From: CAVQFB01 sp963711675
Lineage (GTDB): Bacteria > Acidobacteriota > Terriglobia > Terriglobales > Acidobacteriaceae
Length of the DNA: 64,000 nucleotides
Direction of reading: 5' to 3'
Assembly: GCA_963711675.1 (NCBI GenBank)
Contig: CAVQFB010000012.1
Location: 1 to 64,000, forward strand
Shown: one piece after another, positions 8,237-17,638 of the stretch
How positions within the stretch are numbered: the first letter of the stretch is position 1
Layout: each line of letters begins with the position of its first letter
Position numbers and translations under genes: made by a program
The notes under the pieces: model-generated
What the model saw: only the letters and a program-made list of their open reading frames with translations
Told to the model about the DNA's origin: nothing
Databases searched by the model: none

Positions 8237-8371
8237 ATGCGAGACAGCTCTTACCTGCATTATGTGCTGGTCAGCAACCATGGTGACAAAATCCCCCGCC
8301 CGCTGAAACGCCTGGAGTTTCTAGCGATGCAGATTGCGCTCCCCTCGTCGGACTGGGCCTGCTATGGATGA
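8237..8371 (+). CDS. possible small protein overlapping the methyltransferase start
   Basis: A 44-codon frame starting at ATG 8237, eight bases after a purine-rich AAGGCGGAG site. It ends at TGA 8369-8371 and overlaps the likely methyltransferase start (8364) by eight bases. The product begins MRDSSYLHYVLVSNHG and has no recognised domain. It may be a short leader whose translation helps start the next gene, or chance. Support is weak. Confidence 0.25.
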   Translation: MRDSSYLHYVLVSNHGDKIPRPLKRLEFLAMQIALPSSDWACYG

Positions 8372-9035
8372 CAAAGTGCCAGAAATCTTGTCCCGTGGAT
8401 TCTGTTCTTTCCTGGGTATCACTCTGAAGGTCTCGCCCGGCGTTTTTGTGCCGCGGGAGGAGACGGAACTGTTGGCAGTTACGGCGCTGGACTTGGCTCG
8501 GGAGATTCCTGAGCCGCTCATCATCGATATGTGCACCGGGAGTGGGAACCTGGCCTGTGCGCTGGCGACCAAGCTGCCCGAGTCGAAGGTGTGGGCCGTG
8601 GACGCCACACCCGAGTGTATCGCCCTGTTAAAGGAGAACATCCGTCATCTCTCCTTGCAGTCGCGTGTAGTTCCAATCCAAAGCGATCTTTTCTCGGCGC
8701 TGCTTGGCACCGAACTTGAGGGACATGCCGATCTCGTAGTGTGCAACCCACCCTACATTCCGACGCGAAAGCTGGAAACCGACCGGAAGGCTCTGCTGGA
8801 TTACGAACCGCGTAACGCTTTTCACGCTGGGCCCTATGGCATCAGCATCATTCAGCAGTTGATTCGCGATGCAGCGGTCGTTTTGCGCGCCGAACGTCCG
8901 CTCTGCTTCGAGTTTGGACCTGGGCAGGAGGGAATCGTGGCAAGGCTGCTGGAGCGATCGGGTATGTATCGTACGATCCGCTTTACTCTTGATCGGGCAG
9001 GAGTGCCCCGAGCCGTGGTCGCATACAAGAAGTAG
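8364..9035 (+). CDS. PrmC-like class I SAM-dependent methyltransferase
   Basis: A 223-residue enzyme related to release-factor glutamine methyltransferases (PrmC/HemK). Visible motifs are the helix-linker FVPREETELL, motif I (IIDMCTGSGNLACALA), the acidic loop AVDAT and the amide-methylating NPPYIP motif. Compared with PrmC (about 280 residues) it lacks the N-terminal helical domain that recognises the release factor, so it may act on another Asn/Gln substrate. The ATG at 8364 is chosen; the frame also has a TTG at 8334. It stands alone, converging with the peptidase genes. Confidence 0.8.
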   Translation: MDDKVPEILSRGFCSFLGITLKVSPGVFVPREETELLAVTALDLAREIPEPLIIDMCTGSGNLACALATKLPESKVWAVDATPECIALLKENIRHLSLQSRVVPIQSDLFSALLGTELEGHADLVVCNPPYIPTRKLETDRKALLDYEPRNAFHAGPYGISIIQQLIRDAAVVLRAERPLCFEFGPGQEGIVARLLERSGMYRTIRFTLDRAGVPRAVVAYKK

Positions 9036-9085
9036 TCGCCCATTACTTAAGAGCACCAGTCTGTAGAATCAGCTTAGGAGATATC

Positions 9086-10786
9086 TCACGGAACGTGGGC
9101 AGTCTCTGGCGATCCGGCTTTCGGCTGGTTCACGGCGATCCGCCGGATCTGGTCGAGCAAGGCTTGCGGCGAGACGGGGCGCCCGAGGAACTGTTTCAGC
9201 AGGGCGGAAGTCTCGATCTCTTCGCCGAACCGGAGCAGATGGTCGCTGGTCCAGGCGTACCACTGCGGATTACCTGTTTCAAAAGGCCCTAACGCTTCGC
9301 GGGTGTGCTGCCGCATGTCCGCTGTGAGCACTGAACCCAAACCATAGTTCACCATGTAGCCCGGCATATGCACGAGTTGGACCCGCATCGCCCACCAGGA
9401 GAGTTCGGGGTGCGGAACGATGTGAAGGTAGCGGCTGGTGATTTCAGTCCAGAGGGCGTTGGGATCCGCCGTTGGCGTGCGCAACATGCGGCATTCGAAC
9501 AGGGCCCAGGCGACGTCCAGCATTACGCCCGAGAACAGACTTCGCAGTGACGCCGCCTCCGGCGCAGCTTGGCCAAGATACTTCCGCTGCCAGGCAGGCT
9601 CGAAGGTGTTCCACGAGGGCACATCCGCGAAGGCTTCAACGAAAAGTGAGTCGCCGAGATCCATGAAGGCGGGGCGAACGTGGATTGCCATCATGTGCAC
9701 GGCGTGGCCATTCTCGTGGACCAATTCGTTGAGCAAGCCAAGTCCGCCTGTCGCATAGCTCCCGGAAACACGTGCCACGGTTGCGCGCCACTTGCCGTCG
9801 ACGAGACGGCCGCGGGTGACGAAGTCGCTGTAAGCGAGCGGCGCCTTGCCAGGTCGGGCGTCGAGATCATAAAGAACGCCGAGTTGCTTGAGATCCGCGC
9901 CCAGATCGTGGTAGTAGCGCTCGTTCACGGAGAGAAACGAGTCTCTGGGAGTCACCCCATTCAGCAAGCGGTCCGCTTCTCCGCCCCGGTAGTAGTAGTT
10001 CCAGGGCTCGACCATCTGGCCGCCGTCCACTTGTCGCCACGTGTCCAGGATCTCCTCGAGCCAGCGTTCGACTTCCGCTGGTGACACGCCAACCGTACGT
10101 GCGACCGAGTCAATTTCTGAACCGTGTCCAGCCGCGGCTGACACCGCCAAAGGGATCAGGCGGCGATACGGGCTGTCGGCTTCGTCCTTGCTGTTCACGG
10201 CCTGCCAGAGCGGCACGAAAGCGTAAAAGAGCTTCTTACGTCTTTCCTCTTCGCTCATCTCTGCAAGCATGCCGAAAGCTGAGACTCTGGTGACTCGTTT
10301 TTCCTCAAATTCCAGGTTGTTGCCCAGCTCGGTGAAGCAGGCGTAGAGGGAGCCGCGGAGTGGCTCCAATTGCAGGTCCTTCCGGCGCGCGTCCTTGCAC
10401 TCCCCGGGCAGAGACATCTCGTCCTTGAACTGCTCAGGAAAATCTTCCAGGTGACGGTGCATGACGTCGATGGCCCGCGCATCGCTCGGGGAGAGTCCGG
10501 CAACGGATATTTTGCTTAGCTTGTCTACTAACTGTCCGCGCTTCTCCCGGTACACGCGTTCCCACGCAGACCGGTCTTTCCCTTGGTAGGTAGCAAACAG
10601 GCCTGAATCGATCGTCGAAATAACGCCATAGGAGTCCGCGAGGTCGGCATATACACTTTCCGCTTCGGCGACGGCCTGGGAAGGTGGAAGGTCTGCCGCA
10701 AAGCCTGCCAGCGACAGCCCGAGAACGGCGGTCATCAGCCAGCTTGCACGGAGGGAGAACATCAGGGGGCATAGCCTTTCGGGCAT
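9086..10786 (-). CDS. exported M3-like zinc metallopeptidase
   Basis: A 566-residue peptidase. The zinc motif HENGH stands in LVHENGHAVHMM, and the third ligand is probably the Glu in FVEAFADV about 30 residues later, the gluzincin arrangement. An N-terminal hydrophobic segment (LMTAVLGLSLAGFA) indicates export. The first ATG (10786) is given; the ATG at 10762 gives a more compact signal peptide and follows GAAAGG. It lies 28 bases downstream of the Dcp-like gene on the same strand, so the two are probably co-transcribed and may work together on peptides in the periplasm. Overall similarity to classical M3 enzymes is limited beyond the zinc region. Confidence 0.8.
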   Translation of the reverse strand: MPERLCPLMFSLRASWLMTAVLGLSLAGFAADLPPSQAVAEAESVYADLADSYGVISTIDSGLFATYQGKDRSAWERVYREKRGQLVDKLSKISVAGLSPSDARAIDVMHRHLEDFPEQFKDEMSLPGECKDARRKDLQLEPLRGSLYACFTELGNNLEFEEKRVTRVSAFGMLAEMSEEERRKKLFYAFVPLWQAVNSKDEADSPYRRLIPLAVSAAAGHGSEIDSVARTVGVSPAEVERWLEEILDTWRQVDGGQMVEPWNYYYRGGEADRLLNGVTPRDSFLSVNERYYHDLGADLKQLGVLYDLDARPGKAPLAYSDFVTRGRLVDGKWRATVARVSGSYATGGLGLLNELVHENGHAVHMMAIHVRPAFMDLGDSLFVEAFADVPSWNTFEPAWQRKYLGQAAPEAASLRSLFSGVMLDVAWALFECRMLRTPTADPNALWTEITSRYLHIVPHPELSWWAMRVQLVHMPGYMVNYGLGSVLTADMRQHTREALGPFETGNPQWYAWTSDHLLRFGEEIETSALLKQFLGRPVSPQALLDQIRRIAVNQPKAGSPETAHVP

Positions 10787-10814
10787 CAGATTTGCTCTAT
10801 TTTGCTCGAGAAGA

Positions 10815-12977
10815 CTACTCCAGTCCGCGGTACTTCAGCATCGCCTTGGTGTTGGGTGGCGCGCCGCGCCAGGACTGATACATCTTGGCGAGATCCTCGG
10901 TGTTGCCGCGAGAGAGAACCATCTTACGCAAGCGATCGCCGTTGGCGCGGGTCAGTCCGCCATTCTCCGCGAACCACTGGTAGCCGTCATCGGCGAGCAT
11001 CTCGGTCCATAAATAGGCGTAGTATCCGGCGCTGTAGCCGTCGCTCCCCCAGATATGGCTGAAGTAGGTGGATCGGTAGCGGGGCGGCACGTAGCTGACA
11101 CTGAGGTGGGTCTTCTCGAGGGCCTGCTTCTCGAACTGGTCGGGATTCTGGAGTGGAGTGTTTGGACCAAACGAGTGCCATTGCATGTCGAGTTCGGCCG
11201 CGGCGAGCAGTTCGGTCATGTCGTACCCCTTGTTAAAGGTTTCGGCCTTCCTGATTCGCGCTGCGAGATCCTCCGGCATGGGAGCGCCGGTTTTGTAGTG
11301 CTTCGCATAGTGCGCGAAGATCGAGGGATAGATGGCCCAATGCTCGTTGAACTGCGAGGGGAACTCGACGAAGTCGCGAGCCGTTGCCGTGCCGGCGAGG
11401 GTGGGATACTCGGCGTCGGAGAACATGCCGTGCAGGGCATGCCCGAATTCGTGGAACATGGTCGTGACGTCGGTGAAGCTGATCAGAGCGGGCTCGCCTG
11501 CGGCCGGCTTGGGCAGGTTGGCAACGTTATAGACGACCGGGAGGTTCCCCAACAGGCGCGACTGGCCGACGAACTCGGACATCCAGGCTCCGCCATTCTT
11601 GTTGTCGCGCTTGAAATAATCGCAGTAGAAGAGGGCGAGGTGCTTGCCGTCGGCGTTGAAGACCTCGAAGACGCGGACGTCCGATTGGTAGACGGGGATG
11701 TCATGCCGCTCTTTGAAGGTGAGTCCATAGAGTTGGTTGGCGGCGTAGAAGACGCCGTTCTGCAGCACGTTGTCGAGCTCGAAATATGGTTTCACCTGCG
11801 CGTCGTCGAGGTCGTATTTGGCTTTGCGAACCTGTTCGGCGTAAAAGTTCCAGTCCCAGGGTTGGAGCGAGAAGCCGCCCTTTTGGGCATCGATGACCGC
11901 CTGGATGTCTTTGGCCTCTTGGGCAGCCTTCGCGGTTGCGGCCGGGACGATGGCATCCATAAATTGCAAGGCAGCTTCGGGCGTTTTGGCCATCTGATCT
12001 TCGAGCTTCCACGCCGCGAAGTTCGGATAGCCGAGAAGTTTGGCCTTCTGTGCGCGGAGCTGAGCGAGGCGGGCGATAGTGTCGCGGGTATCGTTGGCAT
12101 CGCCACGCTCGGTGCGGTTCCAGGAATGTTCAAAGAGAGCCTCACGGGTGGCGCGAGCGCTGAGCGAGACGAGGTCGGGCTGCTGCGTGGTGTTCTGTAG
12201 CGGAATCACGAGGCCTTCCAAGTGACGGCTCTTGGCGGCCTGCGCGGCGGCTGCGATGCGAGCTTCGGAGAGCCCAGCGAGCGCAGCTTTGTCGGTGGTG
12301 ACGTAGGCGCCTTCCTTTGTTGCGGCGAGGAGTTTGTTCTTGAAGGCATTCGAGAGTGTGGACATCTCTTCGTTGAGCTTCTTCAGTTCAGTTTTGTCCG
12401 TTTCAGACAGGTTGGCCCCGGCGTGCACGAACTTCTCGTGGTCGTGCTCAACCAGACGAAGAGCCTCGGGGTCGAGTTTCAGCGATGCGCGTTGCTTGTA
12501 GATCGCGGCCACGCGCGCGAAGAGTTTGGTGTTCAGGTAGATGAAGTCTTCGTGGGCGGCGAGTTTTGGGGTCTCAATAGTCTCGACATCTTGCAGGGTG
12601 GGGTTCGTGTTCGCGCCAGTGACTCCGTTGAAGGCTGCCATGACCCGGTCGAGTAATCGGCCGCTTTTTTCCAGAGCGACGATTGTGTTGTCGAAGGTAG
12701 GGTCGGCCGGGTTGTCGGCTATGGCCTGAATCTCAGCCTTCTGCTGGGCCATACCGGCCTCAATCGCAGGCTGGTAATCTTCGTCCTTGATCCGGTCGAA
12801 AGGTGGCGCCTGGAACGGCAACGTGCTGGGGGCATAGAAGGGATTGGAAGAACTCAAATCAGCTCCGGCCGCCAGTGCGGGATTAATGGAGCCGAACGCG
12901 ATGGCTTCGGCAACTATCAGGGTGCTTGCGAATAGTAGCTTAATCTTTGAGGTGTGGAGTCGCATAGAGATCATCAT
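10815..12977 (-). CDS. dcp: M3 family peptidyl-dipeptidase (Dcp-like)
   Basis: A 720-residue M3 metallopeptidase close in length to Dcp/oligopeptidase A (about 680) plus a signal peptide (LLFASTLIVAEAIAFG, then PALAAG). Family landmarks are N-P-F near the mature start, the zinc motif in FHEFGHALHGM, and the C-terminal substrate signature YVPPRYRSTYFSHIWG with the YSAGYYAY block. Dcp removes C-terminal dipeptides from short peptides; here export to the periplasm is likely. The ATG at 12977 is followed by further in-frame ATGs (12974, 12965), none with a strong ribosome site. It is the first gene of a likely two-gene operon. Confidence 0.92.
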   Translation of the reverse strand: MMISMRLHTSKIKLLFASTLIVAEAIAFGSINPALAAGADLSSSNPFYAPSTLPFQAPPFDRIKDEDYQPAIEAGMAQQKAEIQAIADNPADPTFDNTIVALEKSGRLLDRVMAAFNGVTGANTNPTLQDVETIETPKLAAHEDFIYLNTKLFARVAAIYKQRASLKLDPEALRLVEHDHEKFVHAGANLSETDKTELKKLNEEMSTLSNAFKNKLLAATKEGAYVTTDKAALAGLSEARIAAAAQAAKSRHLEGLVIPLQNTTQQPDLVSLSARATREALFEHSWNRTERGDANDTRDTIARLAQLRAQKAKLLGYPNFAAWKLEDQMAKTPEAALQFMDAIVPAATAKAAQEAKDIQAVIDAQKGGFSLQPWDWNFYAEQVRKAKYDLDDAQVKPYFELDNVLQNGVFYAANQLYGLTFKERHDIPVYQSDVRVFEVFNADGKHLALFYCDYFKRDNKNGGAWMSEFVGQSRLLGNLPVVYNVANLPKPAAGEPALISFTDVTTMFHEFGHALHGMFSDAEYPTLAGTATARDFVEFPSQFNEHWAIYPSIFAHYAKHYKTGAPMPEDLAARIRKAETFNKGYDMTELLAAAELDMQWHSFGPNTPLQNPDQFEKQALEKTHLSVSYVPPRYRSTYFSHIWGSDGYSAGYYAYLWTEMLADDGYQWFAENGGLTRANGDRLRKMVLSRGNTEDLAKMYQSWRGAPPNTKAMLKYRGLE

Positions 12978-13385
12978 GTCAGTGGTATTCCGTCGATTCT
13001 GATTGTAAAGGCCCGCCCCGACTTATGGGGAGCGTCTCTGAGTGGAAAATGGCTGCGTCTCGACGAGACCGGATCGGCAAACATGATGTGGGCGCCCACT
13101 GCCAGTGTCGTCCTTCCCGCGAGGGTGGGTCGGCGGAGCGAAAAGGTCCGGGAGCGAAGTCCGTCATCACTGCGAATGCTGATACGATTTACGAGTTTTC
13201 GACAGCTTCGATAATGGAATTCCCAGGATCAATTGCCGCTTCACGGGCGTTGCGAAGCCCACCGAGTGGGAATCTGAACCGTAGGCGCCAAGAGTTGCGC
13301 GACCAAATTCTTATTTTTGTATCTAATCAAGTCAGCCACGGCAGCCTGGAAGTCAGTCTATTATTACCCCAACTGAGAACCGAGC
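12978..13385. other. divergent intergenic region
   Basis: About 408 bases between the minus-strand peptidase operon and the plus-strand signalling operon; both promoters must be here. Part of it (13030-13190) is GC-rich with an open frame of non-protein-like composition. No RNA gene, repeat or clear promoter consensus is seen. Confidence 0.45.
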
Positions 13386-15056
13386 ATGGCCAAGCCAATT
13401 TTGCTGAGTGTGGATGACGACTCCGACGTTTTGCGCGCCATTGAACGCGATCTGCGTTCGCAGTACGGCGCGGAATATCGTGTGATCGGGAGCGATTCTC
13501 CCGAGGGTGCGCTCGACCTGCTGAAGCAGTTGAAATTACGGAACGACAGCGTGGCCCTGCTCCTTGCCGATCAGCGCATGCCTCGCATGGATGGGATCGA
13601 ATTTCTGCAGGAAGCCATGGGCATCTTCCCCGGGGCCAAACGGGCCTTGCTCACCGCCTACGCGGACACAAACGCCGCGATCAACGCCATCAATCAGGCG
13701 AATATCAACTACTTTTTTCTGAAGCCTTGGGATCCCCCCGCTGAGCACCTGTACCCGCAATTGGACGACCTGCTCGATGATTGGCAAGCCTCCTACCGTC
13801 CGACCTTTCAGGGAATCCGGGTCTTGGGCACTCGCTGGTCTCCCAAGTCGTATGAGTTGCGGGATTTTCTGGCTCGCAACCACGTGCCATACCAGTGGAT
13901 AGACGTTGAACTTTCCTCCCATGATCCGGAGACCAAGCGTCTTCTGGACGCTCTTGGTGACGAAGCTCTGAGCCTTCCGGTTGTGCTGTTTCCGGACGGA
14001 ACCAAGCTGCTGGAGAGCCTGCCGGCGGACGTTGCCCAGAAAGTTGGATTGCGAACGCGAGCCCAAACCAGCTTTTACGACTTGGCAATCGTCGGCGGAG
14101 GGCCAGCTGGTTTGGCGGCCGCCGTGTATGGCGCATCCGAAGGCCTGCACACCGTAATGATCGAGAGCGAAGCACCGGGCGGCCAGGCCGGAATGAGCTC
14201 CCGCATTGAGAACTACCTCGGATTTCCGGTCGGGCTCAGTGGCGGCGATCTGGCCCGGCGGGCGGTGGTGCAAGCCAAGCGTTTTGGAGTCGAGATTCTG
14301 TCGCCGCAGGAAGCCGTCGCGGTAAGGACGGAAGGATCCTATCGAATCGTCAAGCTGGCCGATGGGAATGAGATTTCCTGCCACGCGCTCATGATCGCAA
14401 CCGGTGTGCAGTGGAGGAGACTGCAAGCTCCGGGAGTAGACAGGCTGCAGGGTGCGGGAATCTACTATGGTGGCGGCGCAACCGAAGCGCTTTCCTGCCA
14501 GGGCGAGATTGTCTACGTGGTTGGCGGCGCGAACTCAGCGGGCCAGGCCGCCATGAACTTTGCCAAATATGCGGAGCGCGTTGTCATTCTTGTCCGCGGG
14601 GAATCGCTTTCCAGCACCATGTCGCAATATCTGATCGACCAGGTGAAAGCGACTTCCAACATTCAGCTCTGGACGCATGCCAGTGTGGCCGAGGTGCATG
14701 GTGAAACGCACCTGGAAGAGATTTCCGTCCTCTGCTCAGACACGAATAAGGTTGAGCGCGTCCCCGCGAGTGCGATGTTCATCTTTATTGGCGCGCTGCC
14801 ACGGACAGATTGGCTTGCGGGTGTGCTTGAGCGGGACGAGCGCGGCTTCCTGCTGACTGGTCCTGATCTTATCCGTGACGGGCAACGTCCGAAGGGATGG
14901 GGGCTCGACCGGGACCCGTTCCTGCTCGAGACCAATATTCCCGGCGTTTTTGCCGTCGGCGACGTGCGCCACGGTTCTATAAAACGAGTGGCTTCGGGAG
15001 TCGGTGAAGGATCGGTGGCCGTGCAGTTTATCCATCAATACTTGAGTAAGGTCTAA
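13386..15056 (+). CDS. response regulator fused to thioredoxin-reductase-like flavoprotein
   Basis: A 556-residue three-part protein. Residues 1-125 are a receiver domain with the acidic pocket D10-D12, phospho-acceptor D62 (LADQRMP), T90 and K113 (FFLKPW). Residues about 135-215 resemble a glutaredoxin/thioredoxin fold, but the CPxC position reads SPKS. Residues 220-556 form a pyridine-nucleotide-disulfide reductase: FAD motif VGGGPAG, GGQAG, NAD(P)H motif VVGGANSAGQA and C-terminal FAD motif FAVGDVR. The CxxC of thioredoxin reductase is replaced by a GGATEAL stretch, so it should not reduce thioredoxin by the usual path. NCBI-type annotation knows this fusion. Its stop overlaps the start of the kinase gene by one base (TAATG), so the two are translated together. 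Confidence 0.93.
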   Translation: MAKPILLSVDDDSDVLRAIERDLRSQYGAEYRVIGSDSPEGALDLLKQLKLRNDSVALLLADQRMPRMDGIEFLQEAMGIFPGAKRALLTAYADTNAAINAINQANINYFFLKPWDPPAEHLYPQLDDLLDDWQASYRPTFQGIRVLGTRWSPKSYELRDFLARNHVPYQWIDVELSSHDPETKRLLDALGDEALSLPVVLFPDGTKLLESLPADVAQKVGLRTRAQTSFYDLAIVGGGPAGLAAAVYGASEGLHTVMIESEAPGGQAGMSSRIENYLGFPVGLSGGDLARRAVVQAKRFGVEILSPQEAVAVRTEGSYRIVKLADGNEISCHALMIATGVQWRRLQAPGVDRLQGAGIYYGGGATEALSCQGEIVYVVGGANSAGQAAMNFAKYAERVVILVRGESLSSTMSQYLIDQVKATSNIQLWTHASVAEVHGETHLEEISVLCSDTNKVERVPASAMFIFIGALPRTDWLAGVLERDERGFLLTGPDLIRDGQRPKGWGLDRDPFLLETNIPGVFAVGDVRHGSIKRVASGVGEGSVAVQFIHQYLSKV

Positions 15057-16441
15057 TGATCGAAGAATCCGAATTACGTCGCGTTCCAGCCTTCGCTGAT
15101 CTGCCTGACGACCAGCTCGCGTGGTTCCTTAGCCAGTCTCAGGAACTTGTGGTCAAAGCTGGGGACACCTATGCCCGCCAGGGCGACCCCGCCGACACGA
15201 TGTTCGTCATCCTCGAGGGCCAATTTCAGTGGCGTGGTGAAATTGGTGGCGAAACATTCGTTTTTTCCTCGAAACTGGGCGACATCACCGGCGTGCTGCC
15301 CTTTTCCCGCATGACGCACTTTCTCGTGACCGGCCGCGCCGTTTCGGACGGACGCATCCTCAAGTTTCCTGCCGCTAAGTTCCCCGATCTCGTCCAGAAG
15401 ATGCCCGAATTGGCCAAGCGGCTGGTGGGGTTGATGGCCGACCGAATCCGCGAAACCACACGGCTCGAACAACAACGGGACCGGCTGGCTTCTCTAGGGA
15501 AACTTTCTGCTGGGCTTGCGCACGAACTCAACAACCCGGCTTCCGCTGCCAAACGCGCCACCAGCCAATTGCGCGACATTCTGAAGAAGATCAGGGACGC
15601 GAGTCTCGAGCTCGGGAGGCGCGACCTCACTCCTGCGCAGAAATCCGAAATCGAAAAGCTGGAAGCTTCATTCACGCTGGAGGATGTTCTTCCCCCGGAT
15701 CCTCTCACCCAGAGCGATCTCGAAGATCAGATTGATTCGTTGTTGCGCAGTCATGGTCAGAACGATCTGTGGCAGCTGGCCGCTGGTCTTGCGCGCAGGA
15801 ACGTCAAGCCCGAAGTGCTGGAATCCTTGTTCGCAAGCCTCGATGCGGAGACGGCGCGAGCTGCTTTGGTAAGGATTGCCGCTTCCGTTGAAATCGCGAG
15901 TCTCCTCCATGAGATCGAAAGCAGCACGTCGCGCATCTCGGATCTGGTCCGGGCCATCAAGGAATACACCTACATGGACCAGTCGCCGGTGCAGAATGTC
16001 GACATCGAAAAGAGCCTGGAAACGACCTTAACGATCCTGAATCACAAGCTGAAACAGGGGGTAGCGGTGAAGCGGGACTACCAGCGCATTCCTCTCCTGG
16101 TGAATTCCTTCGGCAGCGAACTCAATCAGGTCTGGACCAACATTATTGATAATGCGATCGACGCTATGCACGGCAAGGGCGAGCTTCGCATTCGAACCTA
16201 CCGTGAAGACGGCTGCGTTGTGGTTGAAATCGGCGACAACGGCCCCGGGATTGCGCACGATGTGCAGCCCCATATCTTCGAACCTTTCTTTACTACCAAG
16301 AAAGTCGGAGAGGGAACCGGCCTCGGCCTCGACACAGTCCAGCGCATCGTGAAGAAGCACCGGGGAAATATCCAGGTCAATTCCAAACCCGGTGACACGC
16401 GTTTTCAAGTGTGGCTTCCGCTGGCAGAGGTTCCGGCCTAG
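15056..16441 (+). CDS. cNMP-binding-domain sensor histidine kinase
   Basis: A 461-residue soluble histidine kinase. Residues 1-130 form a cyclic-nucleotide-binding (CRP-like) beta-barrel. A coiled linker leads to the HisKA box with phospho-acceptor H156 (LAHELNNP). Then come a long helical insert, the N box (NIIDNAIDAM), G1 (IGDNGPGI), F box and G2 (GEGTGLGL) of an HATPase domain ending near 455. There is no membrane segment, so a cytoplasmic signal is read. The gene overlaps the regulator-reductase gene by one base and is very probably its partner: phosphate would pass from H156 to D62 of that protein. Confidence 0.93.
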   Translation: MIEESELRRVPAFADLPDDQLAWFLSQSQELVVKAGDTYARQGDPADTMFVILEGQFQWRGEIGGETFVFSSKLGDITGVLPFSRMTHFLVTGRAVSDGRILKFPAAKFPDLVQKMPELAKRLVGLMADRIRETTRLEQQRDRLASLGKLSAGLAHELNNPASAAKRATSQLRDILKKIRDASLELGRRDLTPAQKSEIEKLEASFTLEDVLPPDPLTQSDLEDQIDSLLRSHGQNDLWQLAAGLARRNVKPEVLESLFASLDAETARAALVRIAASVEIASLLHEIESSTSRISDLVRAIKEYTYMDQSPVQNVDIEKSLETTLTILNHKLKQGVAVKRDYQRIPLLVNSFGSELNQVWTNIIDNAIDAMHGKGELRIRTYREDGCVVVEIGDNGPGIAHDVQPHIFEPFFTTKKVGEGTGLGLDTVQRIVKKHRGNIQVNSKPGDTRFQVWLPLAEVPA

Positions 16442-16603
16442 CTCGGTTCACGACCGATTGGAGTGCCATAAGGGCAACGTTGACGCCCGTTTTCGCGTCA
16501 AAATAGTGTGGCCACGGGTGTTCACTAAAGTTACCGTGGTCACCACTTGCTTGCGACCACCACAATTTATATGGTACAGATTAACGGAGTTGTACATTCC
16601 TAG

Positions 16604-16954
16604 ATGCTGCGCCTAAACGAACCTGAAGATCTGCGGTGCGTGCGTTGGTGTACGGTGGTCGTGTTGGTCGCCGTATGCGCACTCACAGTTAGCGTAGCTA
16701 CTCGCTATTGTTACTCGGCAGGTTCCTCCACTTACGCTGGAAACACTCTGCACAAGCGCACGTCTCCGGAACAGACCCGCCAGCGCCTCACCAAAAATGC
16801 GGCCAAGTGGGTGCCTCCAGTGGTTCGCGTTGTCGTGCTGCAGGTGCCGTCCTCTTATCCGCGTATCGCACCGGCCGGGCCGCCGATCCCCAGTCTTCTT
16901 TTCGAAGAGAAGCTCTACAACCGGCCTCCTCCATCCTCTGAATTCCTCTCATAA
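16604..16954 (+). CDS. small membrane or exported protein of unknown function
   Basis: A 116-residue product with one hydrophobic segment (CTVVVLVAVCALTVSVA, residues about 16-32), then a Ser/Thr/Tyr-rich stretch and a Pro-rich tail (IAPAGPPIPS, RPPPSSEF). The tail reads like a genuine protein and the frame ends 14 codons before any neighbour. A weak GGAG precedes the ATG by about 14 bases. I do not recognise a named family. It stands between the kinase gene and a small secreted protein, on the same strand. Confidence 0.55.
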   Translation: MLRLNEPEDLRCVRWCTVVVLVAVCALTVSVATRYCYSAGSSTYAGNTLHKRTSPEQTRQRLTKNAAKWVPPVVRVVVLQVPSSYPRIAPAGPPIPSLLFEEKLYNRPPPSSEFLS

Positions 16955-17152
16955 ACCTGTTCGCGGCTAACGCTGCGGATCCGGCTATTCGGTCTTACTG
17001 ATCGGGTGTTGCTCCGTGCTTTTGGCGTGTGCCAAGGCCGGTGCGACTTCGAACAAGGCCATGCGTGCACAGCTGGCTATCTCTCGACTTGAGGACGGCG
17101 TTGCGTGTGTCGCATGTTTCCCATGTCGGCCCGGATCTCTATGGAGGAGATC

Positions 17153-17545
17153 ATGAAGAAAAGGATCTTGTTGTTTGCCCTGACCGCAGGCGTGCTTCCC
17201 ACTGGCCTTTACGCGCATGGGAAATACGATCCCCAGCAGGCCACAGTAGTGAGCGTGAATAAGTACGAAGCACCCTTCAACTTCCTAGGTAACCCGACGG
17301 ACGCGCCCCTGCAATCGACGGAGTATGCCGACAATGTTGCCATCCAGATCGGGTGCAACGTCTATGTTGGCCGTTACGAGTCAGCGATTGATTACCTGCC
17401 CAATGTTCTAGCCCCTAACCACTCAGTCGACGTGCACCTGGAAAAGCACGTCATGTACATACACGTGCCGGGTGACGGCGAGGTGAAGATGGGCATTGTC
17501 AGTCACCGGCAGATCCAGAATGGTTCGTGTGCAGTAAGTAACTGA
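17153..17545 (+). CDS. small secreted protein, paralogue of the protein at 24646
   Basis: A 130-residue protein starting at the ATG after GGAGGAGATC. Residues 1-21 are a signal peptide (KKRILLFALTAGVLPTGLYA). The mature part reads ATVVSVNKYE, then VAIQIGCNVYVGRYESA and a beta-rich end, matching the layout of the protein encoded at 24646 (ILGIQPT, VTVQIGDMVYVARYKHAS). The shared core x-QIG-x2-VYV-x-RY-x3-SDY/IDY suggests one family of small beta-rich periplasmic proteins. Function unknown. The two copies bracket the RraA/RND gene block. Confidence 0.8.
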   Translation: MKKRILLFALTAGVLPTGLYAHGKYDPQQATVVSVNKYEAPFNFLGNPTDAPLQSTEYADNVAIQIGCNVYVGRYESAIDYLPNVLAPNHSVDVHLEKHVMYIHVPGDGEVKMGIVSHRQIQNGSCAVSN

Positions 17546-17638
17546 AGAGGCGTGGGGCGTGGCAGGGGATCGTCACGCCCAAACCGCTGGAAACTCTTAG
17601 GTAGAGGATGCTGAACGGATTCCTGGAAGGAAACTCAC

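Noticed and set aside
11055..12200. 381-codon plus-strand frame inside the Dcp-like gene
   Set aside because: Long antisense frames are expected in GC-rich coding DNA; the sense protein is unmistakable.
13536..14426. 296-codon minus-strand frame
   Set aside because: Antisense to the regulator-reductase fusion, no recognisable motif.
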